Assembly (NCBI RefSeq): GCF_024171695.1
Contig: NZ_JAMTCF010000013.1
Location: forward strand, 1 to 64,000
Reading direction: 5' to 3'
DNA length: 64,000 nucleotides
Origin: Actinosynnema pretiosum
GTDB taxonomy: Bacteria > Actinomycetota > Actinomycetes > Mycobacteriales > Pseudonocardiaceae
The position numbers and the translations under genes are program-made. The notes below the pieces were generated by a model that saw nothing but the letters and a program-made list of their open reading frames with translations, had not been told where the DNA came from and ran no database searches. Below, piece after piece: positions 1 to 7,504 of the stretch. Each line of letters begins with the position of its first letter. The stretch's first letter is position 1.

Positions 1-216
1 CCGCTCGTTGAACGTGTGGATCACCTCACGCACGTAGTCCTCGCTCACCTGCATCAACGAGGTGATGTCCCGGACCGCCTGACCCTGGCCCGACATCAGC
101 ACCACGATCGCCCGCCGCAGCCGCACCGGATCCTTCGAGGTCCTGGTGATCCGCTGGATCTTCCGGCCCTCCTCCATCGATAAGGGCCGGACAAACACGC
201 TCGGTCGACGAGCCAC
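1..216 (-). CDS. IS630 family transposase, N-terminal fragment (runs off left edge)
   Basis: The 72 visible codons encode the N-terminal helix-turn-helix part of an IS630-type transposase, which binds the ends of its own element. The start reads MARRPSVFVRPLSMEEGRK, followed by a stretch on RTSKDPVRLRRAIVVLM and a recognition-helix-like segment DITSLMQVSEDYVREVIH, the usual opening of actinobacterial members. I chose the GTG at 216 because GGAGG lies five bases before it; another GTG at 222 overlaps that site. The DDE catalytic domain would lie left of the window, so intactness cannot be judged. The gene points away from the NACHT gene that it seems to interrupt. Confidence 0.85.
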   Translation of the reverse strand, partial: MARRPSVFVRPLSMEEGRKIQRITRTSKDPVRLRRAIVVLMSGQGQAVRDITSLMQVSEDYVREVIHTFNER

Positions 217-304
217 AGCCACCTCCCGCACTCGACATGCGAGACCAGCCTGGCCGATCAGCCCACCAGACCGATTACCGGGTCAACCCTCCGAGACACG
301 CCAC
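1..304 (-). mobile_element. Left-cut IS630-type insertion sequence (one end)
   Basis: The transposase start at 216 and the non-coding stretch up to about position 304 are read as one end of an IS630-family element that leaves the window on the left. The inferred boundary is the TA dinucleotide at 305-306, because this family duplicates TA on insertion and the neighbouring NACHT protein appears to lose its own sequence there. The other end is outside the window, so terminal inverted repeats cannot be compared. The element identity is good; the exact boundary is inference. Confidence 0.6.
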
Positions 305-2077
305 TAGCTGACCTCTCGACAAGCGGTAGGACCACCACGGCACTGGCTTGGGGTAGAGGCGCAGCAGGTGCTTCCCCGCGAAGAACGCCGTCAGGGTGTC
401 GTGGTCGAAGCCGCGATCGGGGTGGAGCAGGCCGGTGCGCCGCAGGACGTCCGCGAGCAGTTCGCGCCACTCCTCGACGGGCACGCCGGGCGATGGATGC
501 TCACGTTCCGCCAGTTCCAACGGCGCGATGGGCGGGTAGGAGCGGTGGGCGATCCGCTCCAGCAGGACGGACAGGTCGCCGAGCATCGACTCCACCGCGT
601 CGACCGCTGCCCTGCCCCGGTGGCTCACCCTGCTGAGGAGGGTGTTCCTGCTGCTCCGGGTCACGCTGCTCAACTGCGCGTCGATGTAGTCCTGGTAGAG
701 CTGGGTGCGGTTGTGCGGCAGTCGGAACTCACCGCTGCGCGTCCGCAGCACGCACAGCATCGTCGCCATGAGCGGAACCCGGACCAGGCCCTCCAGCGCC
801 GGGGTCGCGCGGACGTCCACGAGGAGCGAGACAGCGGCGGCCTCGTGGTTGACCAGCTTGGCCGCGCGCAGGTAGCGGCGCACGAACTCGTCCAGTTCGG
901 ACTCGGAGAACTCCCCCAGCTGGTACGTCGGGGTCTTGCGGCGGTTGACCAGCGCGAGGAACTGCTTCTGGTGCGGGTCCCTGCTGGCCACCAGGCTGTA
1001 GCGCTTGGGGTGCTGCTCCGCCATGTCGAGCAGGCGCTTCATGACCCGCTCCTGGCGATGCGGGTCGGTGACCTCGTCGAAAGCGTCTACCAGGACCAAC
1101 CACGGGACGCCTGGCACTGGATCATGCGCCAGCAGTTCGACGAGGTGGGCGGCGCTCTTGGCGTAGGTGACCTCCTGCAGCGCGCCTTCGGCCAAGAGGT
1201 CAAGCAGTCCGCCACCGTCCCGAGCCAGGCCGTCGGCGTCCAGCAGGAGGGGGATGTGAGGAGGACCGACTCCGTCCAACCACGCCTTGGCCGCGTCGGC
1301 CGTGAGCTGCCTGAGCAGGCTCGACTTCCCCACCCCGGCCTTGCCGACCACCTGAACGTCCCGGTGGACGACACCGAGGTCCTTGGCGGGAATCCGGTGC
1401 GGGATGTCACCGTCCTGGTCGAGCTCGGCTTCCCACTGCACCTCACGGCTGGTCAGGTAGATCTCCGAGAGCTTGGGGGCGATGGCGTTGACGTGGCGCT
1501 TCTGGTGCACCTCGTCGATCCGCGACACCGCCCGCAGGTACTCCCGCAGCTCAGGCCCGACGTGCTTCCACCCGCCCGCCGCCACCTGCTCCCGGTCGAG
1601 CAGGTCCAGCCACTCCCGGTTCCCCGCGCTCGCCTCCACCAGCGGCGAGGCGTGCAGGACCGGGCACAGCTCGCCCCTCGGCCCCACCAGCGCGCACACC
1701 GCCCCGGTCCGCCAGTCCAGCACGGGTGAGCCGGGCGCCGTGCCTCCCTGGAACGACCCGTGCTGGCCCGGCGGCTCGAACGACACGCACGCGACCAGCG
1801 CGTCCCCGCAGTCCCAGCGCACGAGCCGCAGCCCGTCCCCGCCGTCCACCAGCGCCCCGTGCGTCAGCACCAACCCCGGTGCGACCTGCACCCCGGAACC
1901 GCTGCCCAACCGGCTCTCCACGCCGACGGTCGCCCGGCCCAGCGCCATGACCAGACGCTCAGGTCGACCCCAGTTGTGGACGACGGTGCTGTTCACCGTC
2001 AGCCCACCGCTGACCGACCCCGCCTGCACGACGGACCCGTAAACCGTGTCTAACGCCAAGTAGTTGTTGCTTAGCAC
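275..2077 (-). CDS. NACHT-type STAND NTPase with degenerate trypsin-like N-terminus, probably 3'-truncated
   Basis: A 600-residue predicted NTPase. Residues 12-30 (VYGSVVQAGSVSGGLTVN) match the short Gly/Val segment that opens many actinobacterial signalling NTPases. Residues 45-140 look like a trypsin fold, but the usual catalytic positions are lost: LTHGAL stands where LTCAHV is typical, and APGSPVLD where GxSGxPV is expected. The NACHT core follows, with Walker A GKAGVGKS at 245-252 and Walker B WLVLVDAFDEV near 326-336. The usual C-terminal sensor repeats are absent: the protein ends about 30 residues after an FxHxTxxAFFAG-like motif. The last nine residues appear to be read from the IS end. 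Family members include inflammasome-like and antiphage proteins; the function here is unknown. Its start is GTG with only a weak ribosome site. Confidence 0.75.
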   Translation of the reverse strand: MLSNNYLALDTVYGSVVQAGSVSGGLTVNSTVVHNWGRPERLVMALGRATVGVESRLGSGSGVQVAPGLVLTHGALVDGGDGLRLVRWDCGDALVACVSFEPPGQHGSFQGGTAPGSPVLDWRTGAVCALVGPRGELCPVLHASPLVEASAGNREWLDLLDREQVAAGGWKHVGPELREYLRAVSRIDEVHQKRHVNAIAPKLSEIYLTSREVQWEAELDQDGDIPHRIPAKDLGVVHRDVQVVGKAGVGKSSLLRQLTADAAKAWLDGVGPPHIPLLLDADGLARDGGGLLDLLAEGALQEVTYAKSAAHLVELLAHDPVPGVPWLVLVDAFDEVTDPHRQERVMKRLLDMAEQHPKRYSLVASRDPHQKQFLALVNRRKTPTYQLGEFSESELDEFVRRYLRAAKLVNHEAAAVSLLVDVRATPALEGLVRVPLMATMLCVLRTRSGEFRLPHNRTQLYQDYIDAQLSSVTRSSRNTLLSRVSHRGRAAVDAVESMLGDLSVLLERIAHRSYPPIAPLELAEREHPSPGVPVEEWRELLADVLRRTGLLHPDRGFDHDTLTAFFAGKHLLRLYPKPVPWWSYRLSRGQLVACLGGLTR

Positions 2078-2215
2078 CTCGTGAACGCTAGCCCCCGCCC
2101 GATTTCACCCGCCCGTCACGACAACGCCACGCGCACCTCACCTGCACACTCCTCTCAGGAGCTAACCCCCACCCCACACCGCGCGCTTCCACGGCGATCG
2201 GCGAGACTTGACCTC

Positions 2216-3907
2216 ATGACCGACGCGCCCGACGACGACAGGACCAGCTTCGCCGACCTCGGGCTCCGCCCCGAACTGCTGCGGGCGCTCTCCGGACTCG
2301 GCTACGAAGAACCCACCCCCATCCAGCGCGAGGCCATCGGGCCGCTGACCGAGGGGCGTGACCTGCTCGGGCAGGCCGCCACCGGCACCGGCAAGACCGC
2401 CGCCTTCGCGCTGCCCGTGCTCGAACGCCTCGCGCAGGTCGAGAAGCGCGGCGACGCGCCGTTCGCGCTGGTGCTCGTGCCCACGCGCGAGCTCGCCGTG
2501 CAGGTCTCCGAGGCCGTGCACCGCTACGGGCGCGAGCTGGGCGCCCGCGTGCTCCCCATCTACGGCGGCCAGCCCATCGGCAGGCAGCTGCGCGTGCTGG
2601 AGCGCGGTGTCGACGTCGTCGTCGCCACGCCCGGTCGCGCCGTGGACCACCTCGGCCGGGGCACCATGAACCTGGAGAACCTCCAGATCGTGGTGCTGGA
2701 CGAGGCGGACGAGATGCTCGACATGGGTTTCGCCGAGGACCTGGACACGATCCTGGCCGAGACCCCCGAGAAGCGGCAGACCGTGCTGTTCTCCGCGACG
2801 ATGCCCCCGCGCATCGACAAGCTGGCCCGCCAGCACCTGAAGGACCCCGCCCGCATCACCATCAACCAGGAGCGCACCGAGCCCGGCGAGGCGCCGCGCG
2901 TGCGCCAGGTCGCCTACGTCGTGCCGCGCGCCCACAAGCCCGCCGCGCTCGGCCGGGTGCTGGACGTGGAGGCCCCGACCGCCGCGATCGTCTTCTGCCG
3001 CACCCGCGACGAGGTCGACCAGCTCACCGAGACCCTCAACGGCCGTGGTTACCGGGCGGAGTCGCTGCACGGCGGCATCAGCCAGGAGCAGCGCGACCGG
3101 GTGATGGCGCGGTTGCGCAACGGCACCGCCGACCTGCTCGTCGCCACGGACGTGGCGGCGCGTGGTCTGGACGTCGAGCAGCTCACGCACGTCGTGAACT
3201 ACAACGTGCCGTCCGCCCCCGAGTCCTACGTGCACCGCATCGGCCGGGTCGGCCGCGCGGGCCGGGAGGGCGTGGCGATCACGCTGGCCGAGCCGCGCGA
3301 GCACGGGATGCTCAAGACGATCGAGCGGGTCACCAAGCAGCGGATCACCATGGAGAAGGTCCCCACGGTGGCCGACCTGCGGGCCCGCAGGCTGGAGCTG
3401 ACCCGCGCGGCGCTGCACGAGAGCCTGCTGGAGGACGAGCTGGAGGGCTTCCGGGTCGTCGTGGAGTCGCTGTCCGACGAGTTCGACGTCATGGAGGTGG
3501 CGCTCGCGGCGGTCAAGCTCGCGCACGAGGCCAGCGGCGCGGCGGCGGACGAGGAGGAGATCCCCGAGGTCGCGCACCGCTCGGACCGGAGCCGGGGTGG
3601 CGCTGGCGGCCCCGGCGGCGACGGGCAGCGGCGCGAGCGCCGGGTCCGGCCGCCGACGGCGGGCATGACGCGGCTGTTCGTGGGCGCCGGGCGCAGCTCG
3701 GGCATCCGGCCGCAGGACATCGTGGGCGCGATCGCGGGCGAGGCCCGGCTGCAGGGCCGGGACATCGGCGCGATCGAGATCACCGACCGGTTCTCGCTGG
3801 TGGAGGTGCCGGAGAGCTCGGCGCAGCACGTGATCACGGCGTTGCGCGGGGCGACCATGAAGGGTCGGAAGGTGACCGTTCGGCGGGAGCGGGACGGGCA
3901 GCGTTGA
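2216..3907 (+). CDS. deaD: DEAD-box ATP-dependent RNA helicase with DbpA-type RNA-binding domain
   Basis: This 563-residue protein is a DEAD-box RNA helicase of the DeaD/CsdA type, which unwinds short RNA duplexes in ribosome assembly and mRNA turnover. The order is Q motif with a FADLGL opening and PTPIQ, Walker A ATGTGKT, VLDEADEMLDMGF, SAT in LFSATMPP, then the second RecA domain with HRIGRVGRAGREG. An Arg/Gly-rich linker (RSRGGAGGPGGDGQRRER) leads to a C-terminal DbpA/CsdA RNA-recognition fold beginning RLFVGAGRSSGIRP. I chose the ATG at 2216 because it gives the normal family N-terminus; an open frame extends upstream to 2081 but has no family content. GAGACT seven bases before the ATG could be a -10 box. 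The downstream glycosyltransferase overlaps its stop codon. Confidence 0.93.
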   Translation: MTDAPDDDRTSFADLGLRPELLRALSGLGYEEPTPIQREAIGPLTEGRDLLGQAATGTGKTAAFALPVLERLAQVEKRGDAPFALVLVPTRELAVQVSEAVHRYGRELGARVLPIYGGQPIGRQLRVLERGVDVVVATPGRAVDHLGRGTMNLENLQIVVLDEADEMLDMGFAEDLDTILAETPEKRQTVLFSATMPPRIDKLARQHLKDPARITINQERTEPGEAPRVRQVAYVVPRAHKPAALGRVLDVEAPTAAIVFCRTRDEVDQLTETLNGRGYRAESLHGGISQEQRDRVMARLRNGTADLLVATDVAARGLDVEQLTHVVNYNVPSAPESYVHRIGRVGRAGREGVAITLAEPREHGMLKTIERVTKQRITMEKVPTVADLRARRLELTRAALHESLLEDELEGFRVVVESLSDEFDVMEVALAAVKLAHEASGAAADEEEIPEVAHRSDRSRGGAGGPGGDGQRRERRVRPPTAGMTRLFVGAGRSSGIRPQDIVGAIAGEARLQGRDIGAIEITDRFSLVEVPESSAQHVITALRGATMKGRKVTVRRERDGQR

Positions 3908-4896
3908 AGGTCGTCATGACGCTGCTCGTGCGCGACGAGATCGACGTCGTGGCGGCGACCATCGAGCACCACCTGGCTTCAGGCGTGGACTTCGTCGTCG
4001 CCACCGACAACGGCTCGCGCGACGGTACCGCCGAGGTACTGGAGGCGTACCGGGACGCAGGCGTGCTGGAGCTGCTGCACGAGCCCTCGCTGGACTACGA
4101 GCAGGGCCGCTGGGTGACGCGGATGGCGCGGCGCGCGGCGACCGGGCACGGGGCCGACTGGGTGGTCAACGCCGATGCCGACGAGTTCTTCTGGCCGGTG
4201 GCGGCGGCGCGGCTCGACGAGGCGCTGGCAGGTGTGCCCGCCGAGTTCGGCCTGGTCGAAGTCAGGCGGGACAACCTGGTCGCGGACCCCTCGCTCGGCT
4301 CGGCGGGCGGGTGGACGCGCGAGCTGGTGCTGCGCGACACCGAGTCGCTGTCCACGCGCGGAACCCGGATCGGCGCGAAGGTCTGCCACCGGGCCGACCC
4401 GGACGTGGTCGTTGACGTGGGCAACCACCACGCCGCAGGGCCGCTCCTGGGCGCGCGGGCCCCGCAGAGGCCGCTGGAGATCCTGCACGTGCCCGACCGC
4501 GGATACGCGCAGTATGAGCGCAAGATCGCCAACGGGGGCGCGGCGATGGCGGCCAACACCGTGTACGAGCGCGGCGTGGGCTGGCACTGGCGGGAGGACT
4601 ACGAGCTGCTGCTGGACGGCCGCTTGGCAGAGGCGCACGCGGCCCGACAGCGCACGCCCGAGCAGGCGCGGGTCGGGTTGGCGGCCGGGACGCTGGTCCC
4701 GGACACCAGGCTGCGCGACCGGCTGGAGGCACTGGTGGCGAGGGCGGTCCTGCCGGAGGCGCTGCGGGCGGTACTCGGACCGGCCGTCGAAGCGACGGGA
4801 ACAGCCGGTACGGACGGCGCGGCGGAAGCCGCGCGGATAGCTGAGGCGGCTCCGGGTTCGCCTTGGTGGAAGCGCTGGGTCACTCGACGCACGTGA
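3904..4896 (+). CDS. Family 2-like glycosyltransferase
   Basis: A predicted cytoplasmic sugar transferase of about 330 residues in the Glyco_tranf_2_4 group. It opens with MKVVMTLLVRDEIDVV, then has DNGSRDGTAEVLEAY and the metal-binding run VNADADEFF, corresponding to the nucleotide-sugar site and DxD motif of GT-A enzymes. A HHAAGP segment near residue 178 resembles the conserved glycine/histidine segment of the family. The likely start is TTG at 3904, which overlaps the helicase stop in a TTGA arrangement and gives the family-typical start; an ATG at 3916 with GAAGG before it is the alternative. The tight overlap suggests co-transcription with the RNA helicase, though no functional link is obvious. 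Acceptor and donor sugars are unknown. Confidence 0.82.
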   Translation: MKVVMTLLVRDEIDVVAATIEHHLASGVDFVVATDNGSRDGTAEVLEAYRDAGVLELLHEPSLDYEQGRWVTRMARRAATGHGADWVVNADADEFFWPVAAARLDEALAGVPAEFGLVEVRRDNLVADPSLGSAGGWTRELVLRDTESLSTRGTRIGAKVCHRADPDVVVDVGNHHAAGPLLGARAPQRPLEILHVPDRGYAQYERKIANGGAAMAANTVYERGVGWHWREDYELLLDGRLAEAHAARQRTPEQARVGLAAGTLVPDTRLRDRLEALVARAVLPEALRAVLGPAVEATGTAGTDGAAEAARIAEAAPGSPWWKRWVTRRT

Positions 4897-5020
4897 CCGC
4901 GCCGGGTCGGGGCGGGCATCGGGCCCGGCTCCGGCACGCTGCGGGCACCGCCCCGAAGCAGCGCGCGGGTGAGACCGCAACGGCGCAGGTCAACGTCGCC
5001 CTGCCGCCGTGCACCCGGCA

Positions 5021-5026
5021 TATGCT
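5021..5026 (+). promoter_or_regulatory. -10 box of leaderless decarboxylase gene
   Basis: TATGCT lies six bases before the GTG at 5033, the spacing expected when transcription starts on the start codon itself. No ribosome site is present between them. No convincing -35 box was found. Confidence 0.55.
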
Positions 5027-5032
5027 CGCCGG

Positions 5033-6481
5033 GTGGACAAGCGAGGTGCCCCCGAGAACGACCGGGGTGGCGGCCCGGTCGACAACGCCGCCGCCGCGCT
5101 GGAGCTGGTGGCGCGCGCGGCGGGCCCGTTCCTGGCCGGGCTGGACGACCGCCCGGTGCACCCGCCGGACCGCGACCGCCTGCTCGACGAGCTGACCGGT
5201 CCCCTCCCCGAGGACGGCGACGGCGCGCTCGTCGCGGTCGCCGAGCTGCTCCGCGTGGGCGCCGCAGCCGCCACCGCCACGGCGGGCCCGAGGTACTTCG
5301 GCTACGTCATCGGCGGCGCCACCCCCGCCGCGCAGGCCGGGGACTGGGTCGTCTCGCTGCTCGACCAGCCCGCGGGCCTGTGGCCCACCTCGCCGCTGGC
5401 CGCGAAGGCCGAGACGGTCGTGCTGGGCTGGTTGAAGGACCTGCTCGGGTTCCCCGCGTCGCACGGCGGCGTGCTCACCCCGAGCGCGACGTTCGCGAAC
5501 CTGACCGGTCTGGCCTGCGCGCGGCAGTGGTGGGCCGCGCGGCACGGGGTCGACGTGGCCGCCGACGGGTTGGCCGGTCTGCCGAGGATGCCGGTGCTGT
5601 CCAGCGGGTACGTGCACGCGAGCTGCCGCAAGGCGCTGCAGGTGCTCGGCTGCGGGCGGGACGGCGTGCGGCTGGTGGCCCGCGCGGACGGGAGCCTGGA
5701 CGTCGACCGGCTGGACCGGGAGCTGGCCGACTCGGGTCCGGCGGTGCTGATCGGGACGGCGGGCGAGGTCGACGCGGGCCGGTACGACCCGCTGGACGAG
5801 CTGGCGGACCTCGCGGAGCGGCACGGGGCGTGGTTGCACGTGGACGGCGCGTTCGGCCTGTTCGCGGCGGCCTCGCCGCGCACGCGGGAGCTGGTGCGCG
5901 GGGTCGAGCGGGCCGATTCGGTGGCGGCGGACTGCCACAAGTGGTTGAACACGCCGTACGAGAGCGGGTTCGCGCTGGTGCGCGACCGGGGCGCGCTGGG
6001 GCGGGCGTTCGGCTCGTGGAACGCGGCCTACCTGCCGGAACCGGACGAGGAGCGGGTCAACTACAACACGCTCGGCCCGGAGTCCTCGCGGCGGGCGCGG
6101 GCGCTGCCGCTGTGGGCGGCGCTGCGGGCGTACGGGCGGGCGGGGCACCGGGCGGTGGTGGAGCGGCACCTCGAACTGGCGCGGCGGCTCGGCGAGCTGG
6201 TGGAGGCGGCGGAGGACCTGGAGCTGCTGTCCCCGGTGACGCTGTTCGTGGTGTGCTTCCGGTACCGGCCCGAGGGGGTGGACCCGGACGGGTTGGACGA
6301 GCTGAACCGGGCGCTGGGGGCGGCGCTGGCGGAGGACGGGCGGGTGCACGCGGGGACGACGGTGCACCGGGGCGCGGTGGCGCTGCGGCCTGCGATCGTG
6401 AACTGGCGGACTCGGGTGGAGGACGTGGAGCTGCTGGTGGCGGTGGTGCGGGAGATCGGGGCGCGGGTGGCGGCTCGGTAG
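5033..6481 (+). CDS. PLP-dependent group II decarboxylase / aminotransferase-like enzyme
   Basis: A 482-residue fold-type I PLP enzyme related to aromatic L-amino-acid and glutamate decarboxylases. Visible landmarks are GPRYFGYVIGGATPAA near the N-terminus, the cofactor-stacking SSGYVHASCRKAL region, HVDGAFGLF with the aspartate that pairs with the pyridine nitrogen, and the Schiff-base lysine in AADCHKWLN. The C-terminal small domain contains NWRTRVEDVELL. The GTG at 5033 fits the -10 box at 5021 and gives a leaderless mRNA. The next gene, a P1 peptidase, begins eleven bases after the stop and has its own promoter-like box. The substrate cannot be told from sequence; some relatives in this group act on tryptophan, tyrosine or 2,4-diaminobutyrate. 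Confidence 0.85.
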   Translation: MDKRGAPENDRGGGPVDNAAAALELVARAAGPFLAGLDDRPVHPPDRDRLLDELTGPLPEDGDGALVAVAELLRVGAAAATATAGPRYFGYVIGGATPAAQAGDWVVSLLDQPAGLWPTSPLAAKAETVVLGWLKDLLGFPASHGGVLTPSATFANLTGLACARQWWAARHGVDVAADGLAGLPRMPVLSSGYVHASCRKALQVLGCGRDGVRLVARADGSLDVDRLDRELADSGPAVLIGTAGEVDAGRYDPLDELADLAERHGAWLHVDGAFGLFAAASPRTRELVRGVERADSVAADCHKWLNTPYESGFALVRDRGALGRAFGSWNAAYLPEPDEERVNYNTLGPESSRRARALPLWAALRAYGRAGHRAVVERHLELARRLGELVEAAEDLELLSPVTLFVVCFRYRPEGVDPDGLDELNRALGAALAEDGRVHAGTTVHRGAVALRPAIVNWRTRVEDVELLVAVVREIGARVAAR

Positions 6482-6491
6482 CATCGACCGG

Positions 6492-7430
6492 GTGCGCAAC
6501 GCGATCACCGACGTCCCCGGTGTGCTGGTCGGGCACGTGACGCGGATCGGCGGGGGCTTCCTCACCGGGACCACGGTCGTGCTGCTGCCTCCCGGCAACC
6601 TCGTCGTCGCCGACGTGCGCGGGGGTGGGCCCGCGACGGTGGACACCGCCGCCGTGGACGCGCGGTACGGCGGGCGTGAGGTGCCCGGTGTCGTGCTGAC
6701 CGGTGGCAGCGCCTACGGGTTGGCCGCCGCGCGCGGGGCCGCCGCCGAGCTGGGCGGTGGGGTGGTGCCGGGGGCGGCGCTGTTCGACCTCGGGCGGGGT
6801 GGGGACTTCGGGGCCCGGCCGGACGCCTCGTTCGGGGCGCTCGCGGTGCGGGCGGCCTCGGTGGACGTGCCGCAGGGCAACGTCGGCGCTGGCGCGGGGG
6901 CGCTCAACGTGGCGCTCAAGGGCGGCGTCGGGACCGCGAGCGCGGACCTGGGCGGCGGGGTCGTGGTGGGCGCGATCGCGGCGCTCAACGCGGTCGGGCC
7001 GTCCTACTCGCCGGACGGGCTGCCGCTGGCCGCCGGGCTGGGGCTGCCCGGCGAGTTCCCGAGCGCGGTCCTGGACCCGGCCGTCGAGCTGACGCCGCCC
7101 GCGCCACCGCCGTTCAACACGGTCATCGGCGTCGTCGCCACCAACGCGGCCGTGCCGCCGTTCGCGCTGGCCGTCGCCGGGCAGGACGGGGTGGCGCTGG
7201 CGGTCTCGCCCGCGCACGGCATGGCGGACGGCGACACCGTGTTCGGCGCGGTCACCGGAGACCGGCAGGCACCGCCGGACGAGGTGCTGCGCGCCGCGTC
7301 ACGGGTGTTCGCCCGCGCGCTGGCGCACGGGCTGCTGGCGGCCGAGTCGGTCACCACGCCGCGCGGGCGCTTCGCGGCGCACCGCGAGCTGTTCCCGCGC
7401 ACGCACGCGGCCCACCGGGCGGCGAGCTGA
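6492..7430 (+). CDS. P1 family (DmpA-like) peptidase
   Basis: This 312-residue protein belongs to peptidase family P1 (L-aminopeptidase/D-esterase DmpA group), N-terminal-nucleophile hydrolases that cleave themselves into two chains. The conserved opening AITDVPGVLVGHVT, the VLTGGSAYGLAAARG segment, the NVGAGAGA loop and the KGGVGTAS segment before a GVVVGAIAALNAVG strand are all present. I cannot fix the self-cleavage position with certainty. The start is GTG at 6492, seven bases after TAGCAT at 6479-6484, a leaderless layout. It may be co-expressed with the preceding decarboxylase. The substrate is unknown. Confidence 0.87.
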   Translation: MRNAITDVPGVLVGHVTRIGGGFLTGTTVVLLPPGNLVVADVRGGGPATVDTAAVDARYGGREVPGVVLTGGSAYGLAAARGAAAELGGGVVPGAALFDLGRGGDFGARPDASFGALAVRAASVDVPQGNVGAGAGALNVALKGGVGTASADLGGGVVVGAIAALNAVGPSYSPDGLPLAAGLGLPGEFPSAVLDPAVELTPPAPPPFNTVIGVVATNAAVPPFALAVAGQDGVALAVSPAHGMADGDTVFGAVTGDRQAPPDEVLRAASRVFARALAHGLLAAESVTTPRGRFAAHRELFPRTHAAHRAAS

Positions 7431-7504
7431 GCCGACCGACGAGGACCGGGGACCGGGGACTCCGGAGACCGGAGACCCCGGAGACCGGAGCCCCCGGCAC
7501 GTCC

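Noticed and set aside
3904-7430. Small biosynthetic gene cluster (glycosyltransferase, decarboxylase, peptidase)
   Set aside because: No core synthase, carrier protein or export gene is near, and promoter boxes separate the genes.
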